Shown here: positions 4,931-5,380 of the stretch, in pieces
Position numbering within the stretch: the stretch's first letter is position 1
Layout: each line of letters begins with the position of its first letter
From: Novosphingobium sp.
GTDB taxonomy: Bacteria; Pseudomonadota; Alphaproteobacteria; Sphingomonadales; Sphingomonadaceae
Reading direction: 5' to 3'
DNA length: 5,380 bases
NCBI GenBank assembly: GCA_027490345.1
Contig: JAIXYF010000038.1
Coordinates: forward strand, 1-5,380
Position numbers and translations under genes: made by a program
Notes under the pieces: generated by a model
Databases searched by the model: none
Seen by the model: the letters and a program-made list of their open reading frames with translations, nothing else
Told to the model about the DNA's origin: nothing

Positions 4931-5380
4931 TCAGGCGGCGAGCCCGATTTCGGCCGCATCGGCCCAGTTGCCATGCAGGCCAAAGCGCAGGCGGATGGGA
5001 ATCTGCACCGTGGCAACGGGGCCTTTGGCCACTTCGAGCGCATCGAAGATCAGGAGATCGCTGCGGTGTTCCTCCAGCCGGTTGCACACTTGCAGGATCC
5101 AGCCGTCGCCTTCCGGCGCGGTCTTGCTGCGCGGGACGAAGCAGGGCTCCTGCAGGCTGCTGACCGGGCCGCACCACCAGTGCTGCTCTTCACCGGTAGC
5201 AAAATCCTTGTGGAACAGGCAGTTCATCAGGAGGCCCGCCGCGCTGCCGCCTTTCAGTTCCACCGGGCGGCGCACATCCATCTCAAGGAACCAGCCGTGG
5301 CGCGTCTTCTGCCCCGTGAAGCGGTCGTCGATTCGCGGGAATTCGCCCATCGTGTCAGACAGCTTGTCGATCGCGGCGAA
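4931..5380 (-). CDS. carotenoid/lignostilbene oxygenase family protein, C-terminal part
   Basis: This is the C-terminal 149 residues of an RPE65-type carotenoid oxygenase (family of lignostilbene dioxygenases); the frame stays open to base 5380, so the N-terminal part lies outside the window. The ATG at 5350 is internal, not a start. Visible family motifs: MGEFPRIDDRFTG (11-23 of the fragment) with the RHGWF continuation, EPCFVPR (78-84), EGDGWIL (90-96), RSDLLIFDA (106-114), GPVATVQIP (120-128) and GLHGNW (134-139). His136 of the last motif is the fourth iron ligand of the family, so the metal site at this end is intact. These non-haem Fe(II) enzymes use O2 to cleave a C=C bond into two carbonyl products. 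In sphingomonads many act on stilbenes from lignin, others on carotenoids; the fragment cannot separate these. It is upstream of, and on the same strand as, the hydrolase-dehydrogenase-DUF3237 genes, with a 65-bp gap holding the inverted repeat. Confidence 0.92.
   Translation of the reverse strand, partial: FAAIDKLSDTMGEFPRIDDRFTGQKTRHGWFLEMDVRRPVELKGGSAAGLLMNCLFHKDFATGEEQHWWCGPVSSLQEPCFVPRSKTAPEGDGWILQVCNRLEEHRSDLLIFDALEVAKGPVATVQIPIRLRFGLHGNWADAAEIGLAA

Noticed and set aside
1..5380. tRNA, rRNA, CRISPR array, insertion sequence or long direct repeat
   Set aside because: No cloverleaf, no regularly spaced repeats, no transposase reading frame and no terminal repeats were seen by eye on either strand.

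Overview
The window looks like a chromosomal segment of a GC-rich alphaproteobacterium, most probably a sphingomonad (Novosphingobium/Sphingopyxis type). This rests on the strong G/C preference at third codon positions of the minus-strand genes and on the gene mix (RPE65-type carotenoid/lignostilbene oxygenase, aryl-alcohol-type dehydrogenase, DUF3237, secreted NylB-like serine hydrolase). It is an inference from protein recognition and composition, not a database match.

There are two blocks, facing each other. The left block (1-1205, plus strand) holds a small one-helix membrane protein and a complete mrr-type type IV restriction endonuclease. Base composition falls sharply inside the small gene (about 77% G+C at 61-120, 50% at 121-180, 42% at 241-300) and stays low for most of mrr. 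This suggests that mrr and its leader were acquired by transfer. The mrr stop and the stop of the first minus-strand gene are only 9 bp apart, and a short dyad covers the junction.

The right block (1215-5380, minus strand) reads from right to left: the C-terminal part of a carotenoid/lignostilbene-type oxygenase (runs off the window), a secreted beta-lactamase-fold serine hydrolase, a zinc-dependent aryl-alcohol-type dehydrogenase, a DUF3237/UPF0311 protein whose start overlaps the dehydrogenase stop by ATGA, an unrecognised 117-residue helical protein with a GTG start, and a 112-residue HNH-like protein that has lost part of the usual metal site. The first four look like one catabolic unit: oxidative C=C cleavage giving an aldehyde, hydrolysis of an ester or amide outside the cytoplasm, alcohol/aldehyde interconversion, and a DUF3237 step of unknown chemistry. 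The substrate cannot be read from the sequence; an aromatic (stilbene-like) or isoprenoid compound is the best guess.

The most notable non-coding signal is an 18+18 bp near-perfect inverted repeat at 4876-4916. It lies between the oxygenase and hydrolase genes, encloses a -10-like hexamer and ends next to a strong ribosome binding site. It looks like an operator or a translation-control element for the hydrolase-dehydrogenase-DUF3237 genes. No RNA genes, insertion sequences, CRISPR arrays or classical terminators were seen.
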